Assembly (NCBI RefSeq): GCF_019704555.1 | Contig: NZ_AP024745.1 | Location: 6,766,501 to 6,830,500, forward strand | DNA: 64,000 nt | Reading direction: 5' to 3' | Source: Actinoplanes sp. L3-i22 | GTDB lineage: Bacteria; Actinomycetota; Actinomycetes; Mycobacteriales; Micromonosporaceae | Shown: in pieces, positions 28,201-34,420 of the stretch | How the letters are laid out: each line of letters opens with the position of its first letter | Position numbering within the stretch: the stretch's first letter is position 1 | Program-made: the position numbers and the translations under genes | The notes under the pieces: generated by a model | Told to the model about the DNA's origin: nothing | The model's input: the letters and a program-made list of their open reading frames with translations, nothing else | Database searches by the model: none

Positions 28201-30474
28201 GCCGAACGCGCCGGTCCGGCGGGTGTCGACGCTGTTGTAGCTGCGGGAGATCTCCAGCGACGGACCGATCCCGGCGACCTGGGCGTCGCTGGCCGAAGTG
28301 GTGTAGTTGCCGTTGTTCGGGTCGAAGCCGGCGCCCGGGTTCTGCGCCAAATCTGAGGTCACGCGTGGCTGCGGCACCGGCGTGGTGAACACGAACGCGT
28401 TGGACTCCACGGAGGTTCCGACGGTGTCCCCGACCTTGACGGTGTAGTAGTAGCTGCCGTTCCAGGCCAGCTTGCCGGCCGGGACCTGCCAACTGCTGGA
28501 GGTCAGGGCACCGGAGGTGGCCACGACATTGGCCGCGGTGTCATAGACCGTGTACGTGTAGGTCAGGCCCTTGTTCGGGTACGCGTCCGGGTCGTGCGCG
28601 CGGGTGGCCAGCTGCGGCGTCAGCGTCTCCACGACGGTGTTGTCCGTCGGGTAACGGGTGTCGACCTGAGGCAGCACGTTCGGGGTGTAGGTCAGCGACA
28701 ACTGCGGCTTGTACGCGCCGGAGGAATAGGTCCCCGACGTGAACCGCTTCCACGCGACCTTGTCGGTCTCGGACGCCACCAGCGCCAGACCGTAGTTCGG
28801 GCTGCCCGACGTCCACGTGTTGAACGTCGCCGGGTTCAGCGTCACGGTCACCCATGTGCCGACGCTGCGGTTGCTGGCGGTATTGGTGCAGGCAGCACCA
28901 GGATCGGCCACGGTCAGCGAACCCAGCGCCGACGCGCTCACGGTGGGGCCCGGCCAATTCGCCGACTTCAGCGTGTTCACGTCCCACGACTGCGTGGCCG
29001 CGTAAACGCTGAAGGGACGGTTCTCGGAGCAGGAGTACTGCCAGGTCAGGTACAACTTCAGCGACGCTGAGGTGACTCGCTGGCCGGTGGCCGGGGTGCT
29101 CGCGCCGGCGAAGTGCAGGAAGGAGCGGGTCTTGGTGGTGGCGGTGGCGTCCCAGGTGCCGACCGGCAGGTTGTCGCCGTTCTGGTCGGACGGGCCGGTG
29201 CTCGTGTCGTTGTCGACGTACACGTCGTCGTTGTCACCTGTGGTCACGGTCGGGTCGACCCGAACCGGATACACGCGGGCGGGGTCGTCGAGCCACGCCC
29301 GGTCCGCGACGACCTTCAGCGCGGGCTCGCCGGCGACCTCGGTCAGTGACATCGTCACGGCCGAGGAGTGGGCCATGTCGCCGCTCTCCGGGTTGAACTT
29401 CGAGTCCTGCATCGAGCCGTGCGGGAACGACGCCTGAACCTTGCCGTCCGCATCGACCAGGTCGACCGAGCCATCCGCGGTCATCCGCGGGGTCAGCCCG
29501 TCCAGGTGCAGCGGGAACACCCATTCGTTCTCCGCGTCCGGGGAGTCAAGGACCAGGGTCTCCTTGACGCCGTTGGCGAAGGTCTGCAACTCGAGGTTGG
29601 TACCCGGCAGGATCTGCGCATACGTCGCGAGGTTGTCGGTCACCGTGGGCACGACCGTGGACGCGCCGCGCAGGTCGTAACCGACCGAGTCGTCGGAGGG
29701 CAGAGTCATCGACACCAGCGGGCCGGCCGCCGGCGTTTCGGTGGCCGGCGTTTCGGTGGCCGGCGCCGCCGGATCCGATGCCGAGGCGGAGGGATCCGCC
29801 GTCACCGGGTCCGAACTGGGCGCCGTGGGCGCCGTGGAGGTGGCCGTCGCGGTCGGCGTCGCGGAGGCCGCATCGGAGGGCTCGACCATCGCGGCGCGGG
29901 CGCCTTGCTTGCGGACCGGCGTGGCGGTGGCCGCACCGAGGGTGACCTTCAGCGAGTTCGCTTTCATCGACCAGCGGTCACCGGAGGTGACCAGCGTCGG
30001 GTCGATCGGCTGCCAAGTCCCGTCAGCGGCTTGGTAGTTCTCCTTGCCCGCGGTCAATACCTGCGTCGTCGAACCGTCCGCGTTCGCGAACTGGTCCATA
30101 CCCGCCTTGGATTTGCTGGCCTGCCGCTTGCTCGTCTCATCGACGTAGCCGTCATGGCCGCGGGTGGTCCTGGTCGACCCGTCGCCCCGGTGCGGCTGAT
30201 AGCCGTCAAGGCCGCCCTTGACCTTCTTCTGCACCGAGCCGTGACCACCGTTGGCGGCCGACGCCGACGCCGAGCCGTAGCCGCCGTGTCCCGCGTCACC
30301 GTGCTCCTGCACCGGCAGCCCAGTGACCGCCGCAAGCGCCTTACGCAGGGCGAACAGATCCGTGAACCAACCCAGCGGGAAACTACCGCCGGGCTGCACC
30401 ACCTGGGCCGGAACAGCTACTGACAGTCCGAAGACCACAGCAGTGACAACGGCACAACGCCGCATCCATGACAT
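19258..30474 (-). CDS. Giant secreted RHS/YD-repeat polymorphic toxin
   Basis: 3738 residues. Signal peptide at 1-24 (VVTAVVFGLSVAVPAQ). Pro/Thr/Ala linker near 190-260; DNRLRE-type domain about 411-595; DUF6531/RHS start near 710 (SLEISRSYNSVDTR); LamG-like domains near 945-1175, 1240-1580 and 2105-2315; a ricin-B lectin block near 1368-1490 lies inside the second LamG. YD repeats (YDxxGxxxxxTD type) fill 1600-2100 and 2330-3090, closing with the RHS core YDPLGTVKTSTG to ANPMMNTDPTGH near 3090-3170. A hydrophobic stretch near 3310 and a Hint domain (3460-3608, ending VLVHNC) follow. The last 130 residues are the toxin: RKYDGLVEIEGQWLGIETKG has the D-x(n)-E-x-K pattern of PD-(D/E)XK nucleases. 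GGGGGAG precedes the ATG. Confidence 0.9.
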   Translation of the reverse strand: MSWMRRCAVVTAVVFGLSVAVPAQVVQPGGSFPLGWFTDLFALRKALAAVTGLPVQEHGDAGHGGYGSASASAANGGHGSVQKKVKGGLDGYQPHRGDGSTRTTRGHDGYVDETSKRQASKSKAGMDQFANADGSTTQVLTAGKENYQAADGTWQPIDPTLVTSGDRWSMKANSLKVTLGAATATPVRKQGARAAMVEPSDAASATPTATATSTAPTAPSSDPVTADPSASASDPAAPATETPATETPAAGPLVSMTLPSDDSVGYDLRGASTVVPTVTDNLATYAQILPGTNLELQTFANGVKETLVLDSPDAENEWVFPLHLDGLTPRMTADGSVDLVDADGKVQASFPHGSMQDSKFNPESGDMAHSSAVTMSLTEVAGEPALKVVADRAWLDDPARVYPVRVDPTVTTGDNDDVYVDNDTSTGPSDQNGDNLPVGTWDATATTKTRSFLHFAGASTPATGQRVTSASLKLYLTWQYSCSENRPFSVYAATQSWDVNTLKSANWPGPTVSASALGSLTVADPGAACTNTASNRSVGTWVTVTLNPATFNTWTSGSPNYGLALVASETDKVAWKRFTSGTYSSGAYKPQLSLTYTPNVLPQVDTRYPTDNTVVETLTPQLATRAHDPDAYPNKGLTYTYTVYDTAANVVATSGALTSSSWQVPAGKLAWNGSYYYTVKVGDTVGTSVESNAFVFTTPVPQPRVTSDLAQNPGAGFDPNNGNYTTSASDAQVAGIGPSLEISRSYNSVDTRRTGAFGQGWSSILDVKATERSDASGAVQTVVITYPNGSEVAFGRNADGTFTAASGRYAILTQNGTTGYTLTDKDATQYVFSGAAGSKVFPIAKIIDANGRQLIFGYDGNGRVSTMTNASGRKLTMTWSTPVSGTDASHVATVATEAPTTGGTGYTWTYGYATGDQLTSVCPPGTTTACTTYTWGNTNNQHANAVLNLNPYSYWRLNDAAGVSAASSVLTNAGVDNGTYKNVTLGGAPSLTGSGASTAAFNGTSSYVQLPGKLVADGSYQSVSMWFKTTKASGVLFSYSSDAITAGTSARNYTPALYVDKNGYLRGEFWQGGIAPMKSTATVTDGTWHHAVLAGAGNTQTLYLDGKAQGTPLAGTIALYQGAGSAYEYVGAGYVGGSWPDNQNYGVSPAPAAYFNGSIADVAFYAKALTGADVDLLNSVAKTPSSTIQTITSPAGRVQAQVAVSNVTGQVTSVTDENGGLWKLGTPTVSGSSDIYAASVLGGKPTNYWRLGDTNADTTDAVNEVAGDTATYSAVTLGGTGPFADSTAATFNGTTSNIALPGTVAPAGASSAGVWFNTTSSTGGVLLGAQAGAIGDTTAPGLPWLWTTSDGRLRGLSPSATPTGPLHSATDAKCIDIAAGATADGTKAEIYDCNAAVSQNFTLPAGGTGPVKVLGKCLEVKGALAANGTVVQLATCSGGVGQVWQQSGATLKNPNSGKCLDSASGATTNHTQMQIYTCNSAVSQNWNQSLSSATAVNDGKWHSAVLTSSGTAQTLYLDGVAQSTTKGTMALDPGNQPNAYLGAGYTGTSLSGLRGLNTVRYTGKLAEAAFYPSELSADQVAAQFEASKQTVAVAVTTVDTTVKTITMPVKNVTVTDPGGKTIAYAYDLINNRQIAETDALGKITKYGYDTGGFDSLVYDPNGVRTQTVQDARGNTVQQVTCQDQSANKCSSTYYEYYLNAASPVDPRNDLMTASRDARTPADKTAANYNAYKTTYDYDAKGNPLVTTDPLGGTTSTLFTDGTTVKAFGSTTTFAPPGLPYRIVNAGGGVQQIFYTANGDVAEAISPAGEVSDYTYDNLGRKLAEKVTTSTFAQGRTTSFTYDAQSRVLTETDPTITNRVTSATHTAVTTNVYDADGNMTSQTISDSTGGDVARTQTVTFNSLGQKQSQTDALTKTTSFTYNPYGQVTSETDSDGGVTTFDVDAEGNVLSETMHGWTGDPNHPTAATDLPIVSNIYDPAGRLISRTDAVGRTTAYTYTDNGLTATVTISQGSDAYLQEKNEYDDDGNLITQWTNNGVTKTQFKYDNAGRQYQTIVDPDGVNRVTTNDLDAIGNVVNTVQNVGTGSALNATRYRYDREGRITAQTAYNASPDTTPVARWKMNQTSGTTVADSSGNNPLTATNITWTNDTTRGQVATFNGTTSTIKGDEAPVDTTQPYTLSAMVKLTSKGADSQIVALQGKLSTLPLSVSYAKTADRWHVGLAAEKTDGTIASAGGDGTSSPTLGSWTHLAVSVNPQAKTVVLYVNGTAEATLTSSQTLNAPASSILIGQPTSGTGFTGSIADVQAYQSSLSTTQVAAITSGTAPAASATVSRTSATLDESGLAVRTKDPLGNLTDVSYDEGERPTVTTGPAVTNELFGKLPTPARPVTWAGYDTFGDQTESLDANQNKSWTFYDRAGNVLETHGAKYVTPDGVTTINPMSKTDYDTLGQPTKSTDELGNETTYTYDQLGRLAKTVTPNGGETTATYDNVGEPLTVTGPTGAVSSTFYDYLGRTITSTQAVRQTGQTLITENKYNTAGLLESTKSPAGVTESYTYNNAGDQLTVKDGAGQITKTDYDGLGRPTGVEQPDGAYQSTSYDMLGRATATAAYTTRTSTPALTSSAQTYDAAGNVLTSTDGRKTVTSFTYDATGLVLGEHQPTTVADTQGTAVDTSFGYDLLGNRTRFTDGRKNAFWTTYNTWNLPEKTIEPATSQYPAETDRSYTTTYDAAGQTVKRTSPGGIAQTYTYDNMGELTSQSGTGAEAATSARTFGYDLGGRVTKFSSPTGDNTVDYDDRGLPTAVTGPSGNSSFTYTDDGLMSSRADAAGTTNYAYDQADRLFTLKNTTAGTDLTYTYDQTSAVSQITYGGTANRRIFTYDGLHRTTADELKTSGGTSLAKIAYGWDENSNETSKTTTNFGSTTATTTNTYTYDRADRLTSWGDGNTTIGYTYDLSGNRTGNGSTTYTYDERNRLTTDNTGVSYGYTPRGTLKNVVGPNNAYTTTADAFDQTITQTYNGGTETYGYDALGRALQTGFSYTGTSNDLAKDDSGATYVRDPGSDLVGAASAGNTRLVWTDLHDDVVGQFTTAGTTLAGKTIYDPLGTVKTSTGMVGNLGYQSEYTETTTGRVNMAARWYNTGTGQFDNRDTVANNPAPDSIDANRYQYASANPMMNTDPTGHMSLGGLFNKAKSVASSAYHAVGSYTAQAYSAAYSYGSYAYHSAAATYYSAKAKVYSAVATVARHTGMKGLAKKAEQGRKRATQKKRAQQHRAYKAHQEAKRKGAALKQRAARAVVKAVKIVGDAAKKSVKYVKEHKKQIIAVVAVVATVALAFTPLGPVGAMAAGIAINMLKDAASGDIHNLSDLGNSFASAAISGAIGLATGGLGGAIGGKVAGYAAGKLGANLFGKAISGGIAGGVGGGVADAAEQVATTGHVNWSQTAQAASTGALVGAVVGGRSGGNRSCPKSDNHSFAPSTQVLMADGSKKKIGDVKLGDQVVATDPKSGKTENKSVSVLHHHQDTDLVDITVQDGKTAKAAVVHTTVKHPFWNATDSKWDEAQDLKVGDELRDADGVSTQTVAAVTIWTGLNWMDDLTVNDLHTYYVLVGNEPVLVHNCGGSVTGHSGTCGCGTGGQVRWGNGTFGKSNGGGQVGEDDEINAWDHLELDGANVVRKETQVRSPAFKKTRKYDGLVEIEGQWLGIETKGATGKRNPHQQAFDDWLNEPGNTVTTKDGKTIVGTFDVWIDRK

Positions 30475-30568
30475 CGCGAATCGACTCCCCCGTGCGTGGT
30501 GCGGCTTGCCGGGGCAGTGTTCGCTGAGAAGATGATCTCGGTCAACGGGGAAACGGCTGAAACTTTGA

Positions 30569-30600
30569 TAACAATAAGATCACGAATATTGAGATTGTTA
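30569..30600. promoter_or_regulatory. AT-rich inverted repeat upstream of the RHS toxin gene
   Basis: TAACAAT at 30569-30575 is matched by ATTGTTA at 30594-30600, with 18 bp between, in a strikingly AT-rich patch about 100 bp before the toxin start. It may be an operator or the promoter region of the toxin operon. Confidence 0.35.
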
Positions 30601-30616
30601 TGTTTACAGTGGACAA

Positions 30617-31144
30617 TCAGCCGCCGCTGAGGCGCTCGTTGATCAATGCCTCGACTTGCGAGAGATCGACCCGGCTGACATTCGCTGCCCCCGAGGCATC
30701 GCCGCCGACAACAACGAACTGCTGCTGCGACTGCTGCGCCGCGACCGACCTGACCGCATCACCCGCGATCCCCTGGACCGCCACAATCACCGAGCACCCA
30801 CCTATCACCAGCGTGCCCACGAACGTCTGCGCATTCGCGGGCGTCTGCTCACCGGTCACGGCCAGGTAGCGCACCTGACCACGGGTTTGCACCGACGCCG
30901 CCTGCATCGCCGCCCACACCGGAGCCGCTGCCTCCCCTGCCACGCCCTGCCGATCAGTAATCAGGCAGGCGGTCACATCCCGGTACTCCCGCGGACGCGG
31001 CTCAACCTGATCCTCAGGCAGCACGACCCAGACCACCCCGGCGAGCGCAAGCACACCCGCAACGCCCCCGGCGAGGATCGCCTTGCGGCGCGGCGTCCAC
31101 TCCCGCGGAGTACGCCGCCCCTTCGGCCGCCGCGGCCCGCGCAT
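30617..31144 (-). CDS. Membrane-anchored BMP-like periplasmic-binding protein
   Basis: 175 residues from the ATG at 31144. A basic N-terminus (RGPRRPKGRRTPREWTPRRK) precedes one membrane helix, AILAGGVAGVLALAGVVWVV. The outside part resembles the first lobe of basic-membrane-protein (BMP) substrate-binding proteins: VTACLITDRQGVAGEAAAPV, VRYLAVTGEQTPANAQTFVG and CSVIVAVQGIAG. It is shorter than a full two-lobe binding protein, and is probably a surface protein of unknown ligand. The open frame continues upstream to 31273, up to the broken edge of an IS copy, so an originally longer N-terminus may have been lost. It ends 143 bp before the RHS start. Confidence 0.6.
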   Translation of the reverse strand: MRGPRRPKGRRTPREWTPRRKAILAGGVAGVLALAGVVWVVLPEDQVEPRPREYRDVTACLITDRQGVAGEAAAPVWAAMQAASVQTRGQVRYLAVTGEQTPANAQTFVGTLVIGGCSVIVAVQGIAGDAVRSVAAQQSQQQFVVVGGDASGAANVSRVDLSQVEALINERLSGG

Positions 31145-31282
31145 CGAACCATGCAATCGCTCATCAACTCGTCCACCCAACACGCGCCGAAGCGTAGTGA
31201 CCTCCACCCGGCCCGGGATCCCCAGTTCAGAGCGACCTTCGGTCACCAATCCAGGCACTGCAGTCCCAGACACCTCAGCCGA

Positions 31283-31994
31283 ACGGCCAGGCGGCGGAAT
31301 TGGTGCAGCAGAGCGAAGGTCTGCTCGACGACGTAACGCAGCTTGCCCAGACCCTTGATGTTGGGCGTCTTCGGCTTCGCGATGATCGGCTCAGTGCCGC
31401 GTTCGCGGCAGGCCTGGCGGAAGGCCTCACTGCTGTAGCCCTTGTCGGCCAGCAAGACCTCGAAGCGGCGGCGAGGGCGGCCCGGACGGCCGGCGATCGG
31501 CGGATAGCAGTCGAGCAGATCAAGAGCGCGGCTGATGTCCGGCACATTCGCGCCGCTGGTCAGCACGTAGATCGGGGTCCCGTTGCCGTCGCAGATCAGG
31601 TGGTGCTTCGAGCCGGGCTTGCCACGATTGACCGGCGACGGACCTGTCCCGGCACCCCCTTTTTTGCGTCGATGTGACTACCGTCCATCGCCGCTCTCGA
31701 CCAGTCGATCCGGTTCGCCGCGTTCAGCTTGGCCAGCAGTATCTGATGCACCTGATCGAAGACCCCCGCGTTGGTCCAGCGTTCGAGGCGCCGCCAGCAC
31801 GTCATCCCCGAGCCGAAGCCGACTTCCTGCGGCAGGTCTTCCCAGCCCAGCCCGGTATGCAGCACAAACAGGATGCCCTGCAAGCAGAGACGATCCGGGA
31901 TCGGCCTCGGCCCGGGAGCCTTCTCCGGCCACGCCGGCAGGACCGGCTCGATCAACTTCCACAACTCGTCATCAACGACCCACGGCCTGCCCAC
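31283..31994 (-). pseudogene. Truncated IS5-family transposase (two-frame)
   Basis: The first frame starts at 31994 (MGRPWVVDDELWKLIEPVLP) and runs to the A/G slippery run at about 31658-31667; the second frame carries DVLLADKGY-type DDE motifs (EVLLADKGYSSEAFRQAC) and ends prematurely after FRRLAVR, losing the 35 C-terminal residues with the catalytic Glu region helix seen in copy 2. One substitution (PEKAPG for PEKPPG) separates it from copy 2. It is presumably inactive but could be mobilised in trans at only one end. Confidence 0.8.
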
Positions 31995-32067
31995 GACGAA
32001 CGAACGAGACTGATCTTCAGTTCGCAGTGCTGATCATCATCGATTCAGCAGATCGTGTTAGGGACTC
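31283..32067 (-). mobile_element. IS5-family (IS427/IS1031-type) element, copy 1, 3'-truncated
   Basis: Nearly identical to the intact copy at 49987-50883 but inverted and lacking the last 112 bp, including one terminal repeat. The remaining end reads GAGTCCCTAACACGATCT inward from 32067, next to a TTA (TAA) at 32068-32070. Identity to copy 2 stops abruptly at 31283. Confidence 0.85.
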
Positions 32068-32345
32068 TTAGGACACCGCCACTCAGGTGACCCTCAACGG
32101 GATCAATCATCGCGAACCGAACACCCACAGGCCACATCCAGCCAGCAGCGCCCTCCATGCCGTGCGCAAGGAGTCGCTAGGCCTCTTGAACCGTCAGCGC
32201 GCGGACGCCGACCAAACGCTCCTTTGCCATAATTCGCCAGGCAGGAGCGGTAGAACTGCCGGATCAAAGAATTTGACAGGCAGATCTATCACAGCGTCGC
32301 GATCGGCGAATATTCAGCGCGGGCAGCGCATTTTACGAGTTATCG

Positions 32346-33020
32346 CTAAAGCCATGCCGCGCAGGTTTCCGCCAGCCAATCCTCAAGGCCGGCAAGCATG
32401 GCAACGGTTCCGTAGGAGATAGCTGGCACATTTGTGACCCGATCAGACCGGCCATTGTCTCCGAACGCGAAAGCACTATCAGTGATCGCCGGAACTTCTT
32501 GATTTGTCGTGACAACCCCGATGAGCTCCTGCGGCCATGATCTCCAACTGACCGGAGCACCGCTCATCCCCGCAGGGACGGCAACACTCATCTCGCCCGC
32601 AAAGTAACTGCCGCCCAACGGCTTATCATAGTCGAAGAAGCGCTGGAAGTGTCCCTTAATGAGTCGGCCCACAAGATCGTCCCGCAGCGGACCGTCCGGA
32701 TATCCGAATGCCAGAAAGTCTCCGCCGAAGAGCAGAGCATCTCGCTTCGGCAGGAATATCTCACTTGCCATGGTCTCCCCCCGCACACGCTCGGCGATGA
32801 GCACAGCAATGTCCGAGGTGTCATGTCTGGCAATGTTGACAACATTCCGCTCGGACTGCCCAGGAATGGCGACGAAAGCCTCCGCGCCCTCGGGCACACA
32901 GCGAGAGGCGGTGACAAAGACGTGACGCGCAAGATACGCCCCACACGACCCGCCGATGACCCGCGGGCTGTCGCCGACCTTGTAGATTACGACTCCGGTC
33001 GAGTCCATTGGTTGGAACAC
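32346..33020 (-). CDS. Trypsin-fold serine protease-like protein lacking the catalytic His
   Basis: 224 residues, no signal peptide. The chymotrypsin-type framework is visible: VIGGSCGAYLARHVFVTASR (the usual TAAHC loop, here TASRC), the HDTSDIAVL strand carrying the Asp, and AGMSGAPVSW with the nucleophile Ser in GxSG. Histidine at the catalytic position is Arg, so normal hydrolysis is unlikely. Related cytosolic trypsin-like domains occur in bacterial conflict systems, which might fit this accessory setting. The gene is lower in GC than flanking DNA and lies 280 bp from the IS fragment end. Confidence 0.6.
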   Translation of the reverse strand: MFQPMDSTGVVIYKVGDSPRVIGGSCGAYLARHVFVTASRCVPEGAEAFVAIPGQSERNVVNIARHDTSDIAVLIAERVRGETMASEIFLPKRDALLFGGDFLAFGYPDGPLRDDLVGRLIKGHFQRFFDYDKPLGGSYFAGEMSVAVPAGMSGAPVSWRSWPQELIGVVTTNQEVPAITDSAFAFGDNGRSDRVTNVPAISYGTVAMLAGLEDWLAETCAAWL

Positions 33021-33471
33021 TGCGCCAGCCTATCCGGCACTGCGGATCGATACGGCTTCGTCGAAGATGCCAGCCTTGAATGTCAACCTCGACGTCGATG
33101 CTGATGCTCTGCTCCGTTCCCTCCTAGCCGAACCTCAGCCAGGAACGTCAGGAGCAAGCCCGCCATCTGCTGCGCCGCGACACCGACGCCTCCGCAGTGG
33201 TCAAGGACCTGCTGCGCCGCGAGGAGATCGCCGCCCAGGCCAATGCTGATCCACCGAGCCGGCGACTGCTACACGAAGCCGAACTCGACCGATATCGGCA
33301 GCAGCAGCATCATCATCATCAGCAGCCAACGCCCGGACCGGCGCCGCGCCCGCCCGACCCGACGCCAGCGGCACGGATCACGGCGGCCGAGACACCACGG
33401 GAGGTGCTGGAACCCATCGGAGCCTGCACCGCATTCTGTGTCCAAGTACAACCCTGGTGCCACATCTGCCG
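33021..33471. other. Spacer with possible broken small ORF
   Basis: On + from about 33070 two overlapping frames read MPALNVNLDVDADALLRSLL and then TDASAVVKDLLRREEIAAQA, which would join with one frameshift into a short helical protein followed by a His/Gln-rich tail (about 33290-33340). Too little to name; possibly a decayed gene. Confidence 0.25.
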
Positions 33472-33924
33472 TCAGTCCCACAGATCGGGGCGGGACGGGA
33501 TTTCCAAGCGGGGCATCGGCAGGTTCGAGCCACTCGGGCTGACGAACGCCTTGTAGGCGAGCGAGCCCGGCGACGGGATGTCGAAGACCTCGCGCAGCGC
33601 GGCCACCGACATGTCGGCGATCCGGCGGTACTCGGCGGACGGCGCCGGCCACGACAGGCTCAGAGCATGGTTGCGGCTGGGATCGAGCGGGGGAGCCGGC
33701 CAGCCGATGCGTTCCAGGGCGGCGGTCTGCTCCAGGGTGAGGTTGGGCCGGGCCAGCGGATCCCAGCCGCTGGCCACCTCGGCGAGGATGCGGCTCTGGC
33801 TGAACATGAACTGCACGAAGCACTCGGGGCGCTCCTGATCGCCGACCAGGAGCGCGCCGCCGTCCGGCAGGGCGGCGATGCTGCCGGCGAGCCCGTCGCG
33901 GAACGCCGTCCAGTTCACTTCCAT
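33472..33924 (-). CDS. TY-Chap/YbjN-like small protein of the ESX toxin operon
   Basis: 150 residues from the ATG at 33924, which overlaps the end of the DUF6301-like gene by 10 bp. Features are WTAFRDGLAGSIAALPDGGA, a beta-rich middle (LLVGDQERPECFVQFMFSQS) and AALERIGWPAPPLD, the pattern of TY-Chap (type III chaperone-like, YbjN-like) domains found beside actinobacterial type VII secretion toxins. Probably binds the toxin or another operon product. Last gene of the operon. Confidence 0.6.
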   Translation of the reverse strand: MEVNWTAFRDGLAGSIAALPDGGALLVGDQERPECFVQFMFSQSRILAEVASGWDPLARPNLTLEQTAALERIGWPAPPLDPSRNHALSLSWPAPSAEYRRIADMSVAALREVFDIPSPGSLAYKAFVSPSGSNLPMPRLEIPSRPDLWD

Positions 33925-34400
33925 GGCCCGGTCATCAGCTGGTTGGGGGTCAGTTGGATGCCGACCGCGTCGTCCTTGGTGATCAGACCGAATGCGGTGT
34001 CCGGGCGGCGCCACCACAGCTGTGGTTCCTCGCCCGGCAGCGGGTCGGTCGGCCGGCCGAACTCTCCGGTCAGGGCGGCGGCGGCCGCGGCGAAGGCGTC
34101 CTGTTTGAACGCCTCGATCGCCGGTTTGTCCCCGACGGCTTTCTCCGTGAGGTTCATCGAGACCGACTCGACGCGGCTCTGCTCGTCGGTACGGAAGAAG
34201 CCGCTCATCGGGCCGAGCCCGAGCCCGGTGTCCAGGAACGCGCCGAGGTCCGCCCACTCCTGGTCGAAGTCGGTCACCTGCCAGCCGAGGTCGGCGGCGG
34301 CCTGCGGGACGACGGCCGACATCAGCCACGGCTCGGCCGACAGCAGGGTCCGCGCCGCCCGTACCGTCATGGTCTCGTCGAGGGCTCGCCACTGCGCCAT
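33915..34400 (-). CDS. DUF6301-like protein, candidate immunity or chaperone
   Basis: 161 residues starting MAQWRALDETMTVRAARTLL with GGAGG nine bases before the ATG. WLMSAVVPQAAADLGWQVTD and LDTGLGLGPMSGFFRTDEQS are typical of the DUF6301 group, which occurs next to ESX toxins in Actinoplanes-like genomes. It follows the CpnT-like toxin by 20 bp, the normal place for an immunity gene, but the family function is not established. Cytosolic, no membrane segment. Confidence 0.6.
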   Translation of the reverse strand: MAQWRALDETMTVRAARTLLSAEPWLMSAVVPQAAADLGWQVTDFDQEWADLGAFLDTGLGLGPMSGFFRTDEQSRVESVSMNLTEKAVGDKPAIEAFKQDAFAAAAAALTGEFGRPTDPLPGEEPQLWWRRPDTAFGLITKDDAVGIQLTPNQLMTGPWK

Positions 34401-34420
34401 TCGTCGGTACCTCCGTAGTT

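Noticed and set aside
28103..29070. Several 100-160-residue frames antisense to the DNRLRE region
   Set aside because: Shadows of the RHS frame with no independent support.
33360..33380. His-rich codon run near 33310-33330 as a possible metal-binding protein
   Set aside because: Arises from CAT/CAG trinucleotide repeats in a broken frame without a supported gene.
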